From the NCBI GenBank assembly GCA_000471045.1, contig KI301992.1, positions 2,533,452 to 2,597,451 on the forward strand: 64,000 nucleotides of DNA, given 5' to 3'. The notes under the pieces were generated by a model. The model searched no databases and was not told where the DNA came from. It saw nothing but the letters and a program-made list of their open reading frames with translations. This DNA is from an actinobacterium LLX17. Lineage in GTDB: Bacteria > Actinomycetota > Actinomycetes > Propionibacteriales > Nocardioidaceae. Both the position numbers and the translations under genes were made by a program. Positions 25,860 to 34,340 of this stretch are shown here, piece after piece (positions within the stretch are counted from its first letter, which is position 1; each line of letters opens with the position of its first letter).

Positions 25860-25867
25860 ATATCATG
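25860..25867. promoter_or_regulatory. Operator of the catabolic regulon, site C
   Basis: ATATCATG (CATGATAT on the minus strand), overlapping the inverted repeat ATGAT-TGAT-ATCAT (25853-25866). It lies between the divergent SDR (start 25796) and thiolase (start 25893). Confidence 0.55.
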
Positions 25868-25892
25868 ATCCTGAATATGGGAACATGAGGCC

Positions 25893-27077
25893 ATGCCTCC
25901 TTCTGCCTTCATCGTTGACGCGTTCCGCAGCCCCATGGGGCGCGGCAAAGCGGGAGGGGCGCTCGCTGACGTCCACCCGGTCGACCTGCTCGCTCAGACG
26001 CTGCAAGCGCTCTTCGCCCGCAACCCGTCACTTGACGCAGGAGAGGTCGACGACGTGATCGTCGGGTGCGTGTCGCAAGTGGGAGAGCAGTCGGCGACGC
26101 CTGGCCGAATGGCGTGGCTCGGCGCGGGCCTGCCGGTGCACGTGCCGTCAACGACGATCGACCGCAAATGCGGCTCGAGTCAGCAAGCCGTTCATTTCGC
26201 CGCCCAGGGCATCATGGCGGGTGCCTACGATGTCGTTGTTGCCGCGGGCGTCGAGTCCATGAGCCGCATCCCCATGGGGAGTGCACGGATGGGTGCGGAT
26301 CCCTTTGGCGAGGGAGTGGCTTCGCGCTTCGCGCCGGGACTCGTTCCACAGGGTGTATCTGCTGAGCTCGTGGCTCACCGGTGGTCCGTCTCCCGCGGGG
26401 AACAGGACGCGTTTGCGCTGGAGTCGCACCGTCGGGCAGCAGCCGCCGCTGACGGCGGCGCCTTCGATCGCGAGATCGTCTCGATCACGACGCCTCACGG
26501 CCGGGTGACTCGCGACGAGTCGATCCGTCGAGGCGGATCGCTCGAGAAGTTGGCCCAGCTCCCCACACCGTTTCGAACGCCCGAGCTGGAACAGCGCTTT
26601 CCCGAGCTGGAGTGGACCGTCACACCGGGAAACGCCTCGCAGATCACCGATGGCGCGGCGTGCGTGCTGCTCGTGAGTGACCGCGCCGCCCAACGCTTCG
26701 GTCTGACACCGCGAGCCCGGATCCACACGATGACGATCGCGGGCGATGACCCGCTCCTGATGCTGACTGCACCGATACCGGCCACCCGCAAGGCCCTGGC
26801 CCGCTCTGGCCTCACGCTCGACGACATCGACCACATCGAGGTGAACGAGGCCTTCGCGCCGGTCCCCCTGGCCTGGGCGAAGGAGTTCGGCATCGACCTG
26901 GCGAGGGTCAACCCCCGTGGGGGCGCCATCGCACTCGGCCACCCGCTGGGTGCGTCCGGCGCGCGGTGCATGACCACGATGCTGCATGCGCTCGAGGACG
27001 GCGATCAGACACTCGGCCTGCAGACGATCTGCGAGGCCGGCGGCATGGCGAATGCCACCATCCTGGAACGGATCTGA
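25893..27077 (+). CDS. Thiolase (acetyl-CoA acyltransferase)
   Basis: 394 aa, full length for the degradative thiolase family. The acyl-accepting Cys93 is in DRKCGSSQQAV, the NEAF motif (HIEVNEAFAPV) and GGAIALGHPLGASGAR supply the catalytic His, and CEAGGMANA gives the second Cys. It cleaves 3-ketoacyl-CoA with CoA to release acetyl- or propionyl-CoA. First gene of a three-gene operon with an SDR and an enoyl-CoA hydratase, a compact beta-oxidation set. Confidence 0.9.
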   Translation: MPPSAFIVDAFRSPMGRGKAGGALADVHPVDLLAQTLQALFARNPSLDAGEVDDVIVGCVSQVGEQSATPGRMAWLGAGLPVHVPSTTIDRKCGSSQQAVHFAAQGIMAGAYDVVVAAGVESMSRIPMGSARMGADPFGEGVASRFAPGLVPQGVSAELVAHRWSVSRGEQDAFALESHRRAAAAADGGAFDREIVSITTPHGRVTRDESIRRGGSLEKLAQLPTPFRTPELEQRFPELEWTVTPGNASQITDGAACVLLVSDRAAQRFGLTPRARIHTMTIAGDDPLLMLTAPIPATRKALARSGLTLDDIDHIEVNEAFAPVPLAWAKEFGIDLARVNPRGGAIALGHPLGASGARCMTTMLHALEDGDQTLGLQTICEAGGMANATILERI

Positions 27078-27086
27078 GGAGCACAG

Positions 27087-27845
27087 ATGGAACTGAAGGA
27101 CTCGTCGGCCATCGTCACTGGCGGCGCATCAGGCTTGGGGCTGGCCAGCGCGCGAAAGTTGGCCGCGCGCGGAGCTCGGGTCGTCATCATCGACCTCCCT
27201 TCGAGCGACGGTGAGGCGGTCGCCCGCGAGCTCGGGGGGTTGTTCGTTGGCGCCGACGTCCGGGACGCAGACGGAGTTTCCCGCGCCGTCTCCCTCGCAG
27301 CGGAACAGGCTCCCCTGCGTGCGCTCGTCCACTGCGCCGGTCGCGGAGGCGCGGTGCGCGTCGTCGAGAAGGACGGGACACCCGGCGACCAGGAGCTGTT
27401 CGACACGATCGTCGGCATCAACCTGTCCGGCACGTTCAACGTCCTCCGGCACGTCGCGAGCGAGATGGTGCGCAACGACGCGGTCGGAGGCGAGCGTGGC
27501 GTCTGCGTGCTGACCGCCTCGGTCGCTGCGTACGAGGGACAGATCAGCCAGACGCCGTACGCTGCGTCCAAGGCGGGTGTCGTGGGGATGACACTCGTTG
27601 CGGCGCGAGACCTGGCTTCTCGGCTGGTCCGCGTCAACACCATCGCTCCTGGGGTGTTCGACACTCCGATCCTCTCGCGCTTCAGCGACGAGATCCGACA
27701 GCGCCTTGCGTCGAACGTCCCCCATCCCAGCCGCCTGGGGCACGCTGACGAGTTCGCCGACCTGGCGCTGCACATGGTCGACAACGCCATGATCAACGGT
27801 GAGACAGTCCGCCTCGACGGCGCCATCCGGATGCCGCCGCGATGA
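27087..27845 (+). CDS. SDR, probable 3-hydroxyacyl-CoA dehydrogenase (type II-like)
   Basis: 252 aa, 9 bp after the thiolase with GAGGAG in front of ATG 27087. Motifs: TGGASGLGLASAR, HCAGRGG in place of NNAG, Ser in TASVAAYEGQ, YAASK, and APGVFDTPIL. Asp in VIIDLP favours NAD. The sequence follows the HSD17B10/type II 3-hydroxyacyl-CoA dehydrogenase pattern, which suits its position between thiolase and hydratase genes. The stop overlaps the next start by ATGA. Confidence 0.87.
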   Translation: MELKDSSAIVTGGASGLGLASARKLAARGARVVIIDLPSSDGEAVARELGGLFVGADVRDADGVSRAVSLAAEQAPLRALVHCAGRGGAVRVVEKDGTPGDQELFDTIVGINLSGTFNVLRHVASEMVRNDAVGGERGVCVLTASVAAYEGQISQTPYAASKAGVVGMTLVAARDLASRLVRVNTIAPGVFDTPILSRFSDEIRQRLASNVPHPSRLGHADEFADLALHMVDNAMINGETVRLDGAIRMPPR

Positions 27846-28615
27846 GCAAGGACGATGCCGAGCTGCTCGTGTCAGAGCAAGGCCGTGTGATGGTCCTGAC
27901 GCTCAACCGACCCCACGCTCGCAATGCACTCACCGAGGTCATGGCTCACCAGATCGCCGCAGCGCTGGACGAGCTTGACCGTCGCGACGACCTCACCGTG
28001 GCTGTACTGGCGGGCGCGGGCTCGGCCTTCTGCGCAGGAATGGATCTGAAGGGCTTCGCGCGAGGTGAGCGTCCCGTCGTGCCCGGCCGTGGTCTGGCCG
28101 GTTTCATCGCCGCCCGGCCACGCAAACCGCTGATCGCCGCCGTCGACGGCCCGGCGCTGGCTGGTGGCTTCGAAGTGGTCCTGGCCTGCGACCTGGTGGT
28201 CGCGTCGGAACGAGCGACCTTCGGCCTGCCCGAGGTCAAGCGTGGGCTGACCGCCGCCGGGGGCGGACTGATGCGCCTGCGGGAGCGCATCCCGTATCAC
28301 GTCGCACTGGAGCTCATCCTCACGGGGAACCCGCTCGACGTCGAGACTGCCCACCGGTACGGCCTGGTCAACCGCCTCGTTCCGGCCGGCACCGCCTTCG
28401 CGGCGGCGCTCGAGCTTGCCGAGATCGTGGCGGCAAATGCCCCTCTCGCCGTGGCGGCCTCGAAGCAGGTGTTCGTGGCTTCCCAGGACTGGCCCGAGAG
28501 CGAGCGCTTTGCGAGGCAGGAGAGCATCGTCGATCCGGTGCGGAAGTCGGCCGATGCTCGCGAAGGTGCGCTCGCCTTCACCGAGAAGCGCGTGCCTTCC
28601 TGGACGGGTCGCTGA
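27842..28615 (+). CDS. Enoyl-CoA hydratase
   Basis: 257 aa crotonase. Oxyanion-hole motifs AGAGSAFCAGMDL and DGPALAGGFEVVLACDLVV; first catalytic-Glu region LPEVKRGLTAAGGG retains a Glu. ATGA overlap with the SDR gene. It hydrates the 2-enoyl-CoA that the SDR then oxidises and the thiolase cleaves. Last gene of the operon, followed by hairpins. Confidence 0.88.
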   Translation: MSKDDAELLVSEQGRVMVLTLNRPHARNALTEVMAHQIAAALDELDRRDDLTVAVLAGAGSAFCAGMDLKGFARGERPVVPGRGLAGFIAARPRKPLIAAVDGPALAGGFEVVLACDLVVASERATFGLPEVKRGLTAAGGGLMRLRERIPYHVALELILTGNPLDVETAHRYGLVNRLVPAGTAFAAALELAEIVAANAPLAVAASKQVFVASQDWPESERFARQESIVDPVRKSADAREGALAFTEKRVPSWTGR

Positions 28616-28643
28616 CTCCCTGACCTCTGCCCTGTTCACCACC

Positions 28644-28686
28644 GCACAGGCCGTGCCCGCGTCATCGACGCCGGCGCGGCCTGTGC
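28644..28686 (+). terminator. Terminator after the thiolase operon
   Basis: GCACAGGCCG and CGGCCTGTGC form a perfect 10-bp stem (28644-28653 with 28677-28686), followed by TTTCTCG. Confidence 0.75.
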
Positions 28687-28716
28687 TTTCTCGTCCGCAT
28701 GGACCTTCAGGGAAAC

Positions 28717-28758
28717 GTCACGTGCCCCTGGCCACGACATCAGCCAGGGGCACGTGAC
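28717..28758. terminator. Second, 16-bp perfect hairpin, bidirectional terminator
   Basis: GTCACGTGCCCCTGGC (28717-28732) and GCCAGGGGCACGTGAC (28743-28758) pair perfectly around a 10-nt loop. It lies 18 bp before the stop of the convergent ABC gene, so it can end that operon as well. Confidence 0.75.
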
Positions 28759-28775
28759 GACTGCTCGAGGGGTGG

Positions 28776-30527
28776 CTACCGCGGATCTGGGATCCCCGTG
28801 GCCGCCGGGCGGCCGCCCTGCTGCCGGACCTCGTCGTCGTGAGCGATGGCTTCCGACCCGAAGTAGAGCTCCACGAGCTCCGGATCACGCAGGATCTCCT
28901 GCGCCGGTCCCACCTTGACGAGCTTGCCGTCCATCAGGAAAGCCACGTCGGTGCAGACAGACTCGATCACGGTGAGGCTGTGCTCCACCAAGCAGATCGT
29001 CGCGCCCGCATCGGCGAGTCGACGCAGGAGCGCAAGAATCGTCGCCCGTCCCTCTTCGTCCAGACCGGACATCGGCTCGTCGAGGAGGTAGCAGTCGGCA
29101 TCGGTGGACAGCAGTCGTCCGATCATCAGACGCTTCTGCTCGGCGTAGGACAGGTCCTTCGCCAGGGTGTTCGCCGCATGCCCGAGACCCAGCTGCTTCA
29201 GTGATCGCGCGACTCGTTCTCGCCGTTCCGACTCGTGCCGGCGCCCGAGGATCGCCGACGTGAACACCTGCTCGTCGCGCCTGGGGGTCGAGGGCAGCAT
29301 CAAGTTCTGCTGACAGGTCATGCCCATGAAGATCTTCATGTCCTGGAACGAACGCACGACCCCGCGGTCGACGCGCGCCTCGAGCGACTTTCCATTGAGG
29401 CGCTGGCCGTCGAGCAGGATGTCACCCTCGTCCGGCTCCAGCACCCCGCTGATCATGTTGAACAGAGTGGTCTTGCCCGCGCCGTTCGGCCCGATCAGGC
29501 CCGTGATCTGCCCGGGACGAAGCGTCAGCGAGACGTCCTGCACGGCCTTGAGGCCGCCGAACGCGATGCTGACGTTCCGCGTCTCCAGCACGACGCCCTT
29601 GCGGTCTCGTTCAGGTTCGGGTTCTTCGGGGCCGGTGCCGGCTGGGCCCTCGGCCGCTCGTTTCCTCCGTGGCAGCGAGAACGCGAGCCCTTGAGGACGG
29701 AAGCGCAGGATCAGCAGGAGCACCAAGCTGAAGATGATGGTGTTCGCGTCGCCTGCCAGGTTCGAGGGGAGGTCTACGAAGGTGAGTGCCTGCGGGACGG
29801 CGACCACGATGAATGCGCCGAAGTACGGGCCCCAGAAGACACCGAGGCCGCCAATGATCACGATCGCGAGGACCTCGATCGATCGATTCAACCCGAACTC
29901 TGAGGGGCTGATGAATCGCAGGTGCTGAGCGAAGAAAGCTCCGGCCAGCGACGCGAGCGCTGACGACGCCATGAAGGCCTGGACCTTCGTCATGCCAGTT
30001 CGCTTGCCCAGCGACCGAGCGGCGAGCTCATCTTCTCGAATGCCCTCGAGGACCCGGCCGAAGGGGGAACGGAGTGTCGAACGCGTTGCGAAGGTGACCA
30101 GGAGACAGAAGACCCAGACGAGGACGAGCAGCCCCTCACGGTTGAGGTCGGTGCCAAAGAAGGTCGGCGACGGGATACCGATCAGACCTGTCTTGCCACC
30201 CGTGGCGTCAGAGATGCCGAACAGTTCTTCGGCCACGTATTGAAGCCCCAGTGTCATCAGCACCAGATAGATTCCGGCGACCCGCCGCGCGGGTAGCCCC
30301 ACGAGCGCACCGACCGCACCACCGACGGCCGTGGCGATGATGGCAGCAGGAATGATCTCCAGCTCTTGGTCCCGCATCAGGATGCCGGCGGTGTAGGCCC
30401 CCAGGCCGAAGAACGCTGCATGTGATATCGACAGCAGGCCTGTGTAACCCAGCAGGAGGTTGTACGAGATGCCGAGCATCACGAAGATGCCGAACAGCGT
30501 CGTGAGGTTCAGCAGGTAGAAAGACAT
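28776..30527 (-). CDS. LivM-LivG fusion: ABC importer permease fused to ATPase
   Basis: 583 aa. Residues 1-290 are a LivM-type permease (GISYNLLLGYTGLLSISHAA near the start, eight or so hydrophobic segments). A charged linker rich in Glu/Pro/Arg (about 290-315) leads into a LivG-type ATPase: Walker A GPNGAGKTT, signature LSYAEQKRLMIGRLL with a variant LSGGQ, Walker B CYLLDEPMSGLDEEG. The fusion replaces two separate genes. It lies 37 bp downstream of livH. Confidence 0.88.
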   Translation of the reverse strand: MSFYLLNLTTLFGIFVMLGISYNLLLGYTGLLSISHAAFFGLGAYTAGILMRDQELEIIPAAIIATAVGGAVGALVGLPARRVAGIYLVLMTLGLQYVAEELFGISDATGGKTGLIGIPSPTFFGTDLNREGLLVLVWVFCLLVTFATRSTLRSPFGRVLEGIREDELAARSLGKRTGMTKVQAFMASSALASLAGAFFAQHLRFISPSEFGLNRSIEVLAIVIIGGLGVFWGPYFGAFIVVAVPQALTFVDLPSNLAGDANTIIFSLVLLLILRFRPQGLAFSLPRRKRAAEGPAGTGPEEPEPERDRKGVVLETRNVSIAFGGLKAVQDVSLTLRPGQITGLIGPNGAGKTTLFNMISGVLEPDEGDILLDGQRLNGKSLEARVDRGVVRSFQDMKIFMGMTCQQNLMLPSTPRRDEQVFTSAILGRRHESERRERVARSLKQLGLGHAANTLAKDLSYAEQKRLMIGRLLSTDADCYLLDEPMSGLDEEGRATILALLRRLADAGATICLVEHSLTVIESVCTDVAFLMDGKLVKVGPAQEILRDPELVELYFGSEAIAHDDEVRQQGGRPAATGIPDPR

Positions 30528-30564
30528 GTCGTCACCGTTCGTGGGGGCGGTTGGTGGCAGGTCG

Positions 30565-31449
30565 TCAGGCCACGCGCGTGGCGTGAACCCCGATGCCGTT
30601 CGGTCGCAGGAACATCAGGAGGAACAGGAGACCGAACAACGCGAGATGGGCCTCGCCGGAGTTGGTCACGTAGGACAGGAAGCTCTCGACCAGCCCGACA
30701 CCGATCCCTGCCAGCAACGCGCCCTGCATGTTGCCGACTCCGCCGATGGCGAGCGCGATGACCGACATCACGAGCAGCTCGAAGCCCATTCCGGGTGACG
30801 CCGCGTTCTGGGCTCCGACCAGGACGCCGGTGAGGCCGGCGATGGCACCGGCCATCACCATCAGCACCACGTACGTGCGTCCGACCCGGACTCCCCGCAG
30901 TCGGGCCAGCTCCGGATTGTCCCCGAGTGCCCGGAACGCGAGTCCCATGCGCGTGTACTTCTGCATCGCGAAGAGACCCGCGAAGACAACCGCACTGGCC
31001 ACGACGACCAAGACGTCGAAGGTCCTGATGTTGACGCCGAGGAGCTCGCCTTTCCAGCTCATGAACGAGTTCTGGGGGATCACCTTCGAGTCAGACCCGA
31101 ACGCCACGCTGAGCAAGCCCTGGCCCAAGGTCAGAACAGTCAGGGAGGCGACCATGAGCCCGAGCTCACCAGCGTTGGCCTTGCGCAGCGGCCGATAGAT
31201 GAAGAGCTCGATGACGAGGCCCGCGACGCCACCGGCGACGCAGGCCCCGAACACCGCCAGAGGCGCCGGAACTCCGAGCTCGAGAAACCACCACAGTCCG
31301 TATGCGCCCGTAGCGAGCGCACTGAGATTGGCAAGGTGAAAGATGCCGGTGGCCGCGAGCACCATGCTCAGGCCGTACGCGAACAGTCCGTACAGCAGGC
31401 CGAGCACCAAGCCGTTCTTGAACAGCTGTAATGCGAGTTCGGGTTCCAT
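30565..31449 (-). CDS. livH: Branched-chain-type ABC importer, permease LivH
   Basis: 294 aa, hydrophobic, with NGLVLGLLYGLFAYGLSMVL at the N-terminus and AIGGVGNMQGALLAGIGVGL near the end, both LivH features. It forms the pore with the LivM domain of the neighbouring fusion. It is 32 bp downstream of the livK gene. Confidence 0.88.
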   Translation of the reverse strand: MEPELALQLFKNGLVLGLLYGLFAYGLSMVLAATGIFHLANLSALATGAYGLWWFLELGVPAPLAVFGACVAGGVAGLVIELFIYRPLRKANAGELGLMVASLTVLTLGQGLLSVAFGSDSKVIPQNSFMSWKGELLGVNIRTFDVLVVVASAVVFAGLFAMQKYTRMGLAFRALGDNPELARLRGVRVGRTYVVLMVMAGAIAGLTGVLVGAQNAASPGMGFELLVMSVIALAIGGVGNMQGALLAGIGVGLVESFLSYVTNSGEAHLALFGLLFLLMFLRPNGIGVHATRVA

Positions 31450-31481
31450 GGAACGCCCTTCAGTTCAGTGGTGGCCGATGA

Positions 31482-32666
31482 TCACTCGAGGATGATGACT
31501 GGCTCGTCCTCGGCCACCGGGGCACCGGCGTCGTTGATCTTCAGCACCTGGACGTCGCCCTCCTGGGTGAGGTTGTCCTTGAAGTCGATCTCGCCCTGGA
31601 AGGGGACCGTGAAGGTGCCGCTCTTCATGGCCTCGATGATGTTCTCGCCGGTGACTTCCTTGCCGTCCGCCTTCAGGTTCTTCACGACCTCGGCGTAGAG
31701 GAACATGCTGTCGTAGAAGCTGATGCAGTAGGACAGGGCGACGGGATCGCGTCCCTGGTCGGCCTTGAACCGCTCGATGATCTCCGCGACCTTCGGGTCC
31801 TCGCGATCGAAGACCTTCACCGTCGAGTACACGATGCCGTCTGCGGCACGACCCGCCTCGCTGCGCACCGCAGAGTCACCCACGACTGCGTTGTAGGAGG
31901 TGATCTGACCGTCGAAGCCCTGGTCACGCAGAGCCTTGATGACCGCGCCACCCTCGGTCGACGTGGTGTAGACGTGGACGACCTCGGGGTCACTGTCAAG
32001 CACCTTGGTCACGGTCGAGGAGACATCCGTTGCCGCCGGCGCCACGCCTTCGAATGCCGCAACCTTTCCGCCCGCGTCCTCCCACGAGTCGCGCCACACC
32101 TTCGCGCCACCTTCGCCCGTCGGGTTGGTGACATAGATGACGGCCGCGTCGTTGAATCCCATCTCGTCGTGGACGTACGTCGCGAACTTCGACGCCTCCA
32201 CGCTCGCCAACGTGTAGAAGTTGGCCAGCAGGGGGCTGGCGTCCTCGAGCTCAGGAGCATTGGCTCCTGCGTTCACGACCGCGACGCCGAGATCCTCGGC
32301 CATCGGCGCCATCGCGTTGACGACGGAGCTCCATCCCGTGAACACGATCGGCACTTCCTCGACCGTGGCGAGCTTGTTGAACGTCGACACCCCCTTCTCG
32401 GCGGCGGCGCCGTTGTCCTCCATCTTCAGGTCCAGCTGAATGTCGTCGCCGGCATACTGCTCGTTCGCGTCGGCGATGCCGTACTCGACGAACACCGCGA
32501 AGTCCTTGCCCAGGCTCGCCTGGTCTCCGGTCAGGGCGAGAGCCACGCCCACCGGATAGGTTCCGTCGTCGGCAGCTTCACCGCCTCCCCCGCCACAGGC
32601 CGCGGTGAACGACAACGCCAATGCCGCGGACACGGCAAGGGCCGAACGTGCGCTTCGCTTGAACAT
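31482..32666 (-). CDS. livK: ABC importer substrate-binding lipoprotein LivK
   Basis: 394 aa. Signal peptide with lipobox LSFTAAC and Cys24 as lipid anchor, then a Gly/Glu linker and the type 1 periplasmic-binding fold (YPVGVALALTGDQASLGKDF). It is the receptor of the second HAAT-type importer of the window. Gene order here is livF-livK-livH-livMG. The catabolic genes around it suggest the ligand is a carboxylic acid rather than an amino acid; this is inference. Confidence 0.87.
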   Translation of the reverse strand: MFKRSARSALAVSAALALSFTAACGGGGGEAADDGTYPVGVALALTGDQASLGKDFAVFVEYGIADANEQYAGDDIQLDLKMEDNGAAAEKGVSTFNKLATVEEVPIVFTGWSSVVNAMAPMAEDLGVAVVNAGANAPELEDASPLLANFYTLASVEASKFATYVHDEMGFNDAAVIYVTNPTGEGGAKVWRDSWEDAGGKVAAFEGVAPAATDVSSTVTKVLDSDPEVVHVYTTSTEGGAVIKALRDQGFDGQITSYNAVVGDSAVRSEAGRAADGIVYSTVKVFDREDPKVAEIIERFKADQGRDPVALSYCISFYDSMFLYAEVVKNLKADGKEVTGENIIEAMKSGTFTVPFQGEIDFKDNLTQEGDVQVLKINDAGAPVAEDEPVIILE

Positions 32667-32711
32667 GAGATGACTTCCTGTCTGGTTTGAACATGACCTT
32701 GGTGCCGAGAC

Positions 32712-33452
32712 TCAGAAGAGTTCCAGCCAGTCCCGGGTCCGGAGCTCGTCCGGTGATCCCCTGAAGACCGTCCCCCCAAGCTTGATGACGTGAAGCCGGT
32801 CCGCGTACCGCATGAGGCGGGGAGCGTCCTGCTCGACGACGATGACGCTCGTGCCGATCTCGGTGTTGATGTGCGCGATGGCGTCAAGCACCTGATCGAC
32901 GAGCACCGGCGCCAAGCCGGTGGAAGGCTCGTCCAGCAGCATCACGTGAGGCTCCTGCACCATCGCGCAGGCAATCGCGAGCATTTGGCGCTGGCCACCG
33001 CTCATCTCGCCTGCGGGACGGTGACGACGTTCGTGCAGGAGAGGAAAGAGGTCGAAGGCCTGCTGCCAGGCCGCTCCCTCTCGGCGACTGCTGCTGAGCT
33101 GCAGGTGTTCAGTGACCGTCATGCTCGGAAACACCGTGTCGCCCTGCGGAACCATCGAGATGCCTCGCGAGACCGCCTCGGCGGCGCTCTGTCCTGTGAC
33201 GTCGCGACCATCGAGTCGGACAGCTCCACCGCTGGGGCGGACCAGTCCCAACAGCGCCTTGAGCAGGGTGGTCTTGCCCGCCCCGTTGTGGCCGAGCAAC
33301 CCGAGGAACTCACCCCGACGCAGATCCAGGTCGATACCGTTCAGGACCACGTGCTTGCCGTAGGCGACGGCCAGCTCGCTGACCTCGAGAACCGACTCGA
33401 CCGCCGAGCCGGCTGCAGCGGACTCGTTCCGATCCGAACTGGTGACGTTCAT
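32712..33452 (-). CDS. livF: Branched-chain-type ABC importer, ATPase LivF
   Basis: 246 aa if ATG 33452 (MNVTSSDRNESAAAG) is used; the frame extends upstream through an AT-rich palindrome that is more likely operator than coding. Walker A GHNGAGKTT, signature MSGGQRQMLAIA, Walker B HVMLLDEPSTGL. No clear ribosome site precedes the ATG codons in the AT-rich leader, so a leaderless start is possible. First gene of the importer operon. Confidence 0.86.
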   Translation of the reverse strand: MNVTSSDRNESAAAGSAVESVLEVSELAVAYGKHVVLNGIDLDLRRGEFLGLLGHNGAGKTTLLKALLGLVRPSGGAVRLDGRDVTGQSAAEAVSRGISMVPQGDTVFPSMTVTEHLQLSSSRREGAAWQQAFDLFPLLHERRHRPAGEMSGGQRQMLAIACAMVQEPHVMLLDEPSTGLAPVLVDQVLDAIAHINTEIGTSVIVVEQDAPRLMRYADRLHVIKLGGTVFRGSPDELRTRDWLELF

Positions 33453-33457
33453 CATAT

Positions 33458-33469
33458 TCATAATTATGA
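33458..33469. promoter_or_regulatory. AT-rich palindrome upstream of livF (candidate operator)
   Basis: TCATAATTATGA is a perfect 12-bp palindrome within an AT-rich island (33449-33475) in otherwise GC-rich DNA. It recalls the regulon octamer CATGATAT but is not identical, so it may be bound by the same GntR protein weakly or by another regulator. Confidence 0.4.
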
Positions 33470-33525
33470 TTACGATCACTCAGTTGTCAAGCCGGTCCGG
33501 TGGCCGAGACTGGAGGGCGCAGACG

Positions 33526-33561
33526 CGAGGGCGCCCCGGACTTCCGTCCGGGGCGCCCTCG
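33526..33561 (-). terminator. Strong 16-bp hairpin terminator of the ligase-BVMO-SDR operon
   Basis: CGAGGGCGCCCCGGAC (33526-33541) and GTCCGGGGCGCCCTCG (33546-33561) pair perfectly around TTCC, 22 bp after the SDR stop in the minus direction. Confidence 0.8.
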
Positions 33562-33583
33562 TTGCTGCAACGACACGTGGGCC

Positions 33584-34339
33584 TCAGGTGGCGGTGAAGC
33601 CCCCGTCGACACCCAACACTTGACCGCTGATCCAGCTGGCTTCATCGGACATCAGGAAAGCGCCGGCATGAGCGATGTCCGCGGAGCTGCCGAAGCGACC
33701 CAGGGGCACCCCTCGTCGCGCCACCTCCAAGGACTGTTCATCGAAGTAGCCCTGCTGGATGAACCAGTCCCACACACCTTCACCGTCGATCGGTCCGGCG
33801 GAGACCACATTGCAACGGATGTTGAACCGGCCCTCCTCGACCGATATGGCACGCGCGAGCATCTCGACACCCGCCTTGGGAATGGCCGACAGTGCGTCGC
33901 GCGTCGCGTAGCGCGTGGCGGCCATTGTGCTCACGGCCAGCATGGGGCCACCACCAGACGCCCTCATCGCCGGTAGCGCCGCGGTGAAGAAGTTGAAGCA
34001 GGCCTTCAGGTCCGAGTCGATCGCGTCCGAGAACTCCTCGGCACTCAACGTCGAGACGTAGCCGAGACGGATATGTGGGCCGGCGGCGTAGACCACGCCG
34101 CCCAGCTCGACCGGGGACTCCTCCACGATCCGTCGTGCCTGCGAAGGGTCGCTCAGGTCCGCCTGCGCCAGCCACACGTCATGTCCGTCCGCCCGCAGTT
34201 GTGCGGCGAGCTCGCCCACCCGCTCCGACGACGATCGATAGCCGAGCCCCACGTGCCAGCCTTGTCTCGCGAGCTCCTGTGCGAGCGCCGCACCGAGCGC
34301 ACCGGAAGCACCGGCGATGAGCACTCCACGCCCGGGCAC
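33584..34339 (-). CDS. Short-chain dehydrogenase/reductase
   Basis: 251 aa from GTG 34339, one base after the monooxygenase stop. SDR motifs: AGASGALG cofactor loop, Ser region VSTMAATRYATRDALSAIPKAG with a variant active site in which the YxxxK tyrosine is replaced by Ile (I-P-K), GVDGG at the end. The missing tyrosine suggests either an enoyl-ACP-reductase-like SDR or a catalytically altered member. The Gly-rich loop and the end of the fold are otherwise normal. Last gene of the operon from 40603. Confidence 0.75.
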   Translation of the reverse strand: MPGRGVLIAGASGALGAALAQELARQGWHVGLGYRSSSERVGELAAQLRADGHDVWLAQADLSDPSQARRIVEESPVELGGVVYAAGPHIRLGYVSTLSAEEFSDAIDSDLKACFNFFTAALPAMRASGGGPMLAVSTMAATRYATRDALSAIPKAGVEMLARAISVEEGRFNIRCNVVSAGPIDGEGVWDWFIQQGYFDEQSLEVARRGVPLGRFGSSADIAHAGAFLMSDEASWISGQVLGVDGGFTAT

Positions 34340-34340
34340 G

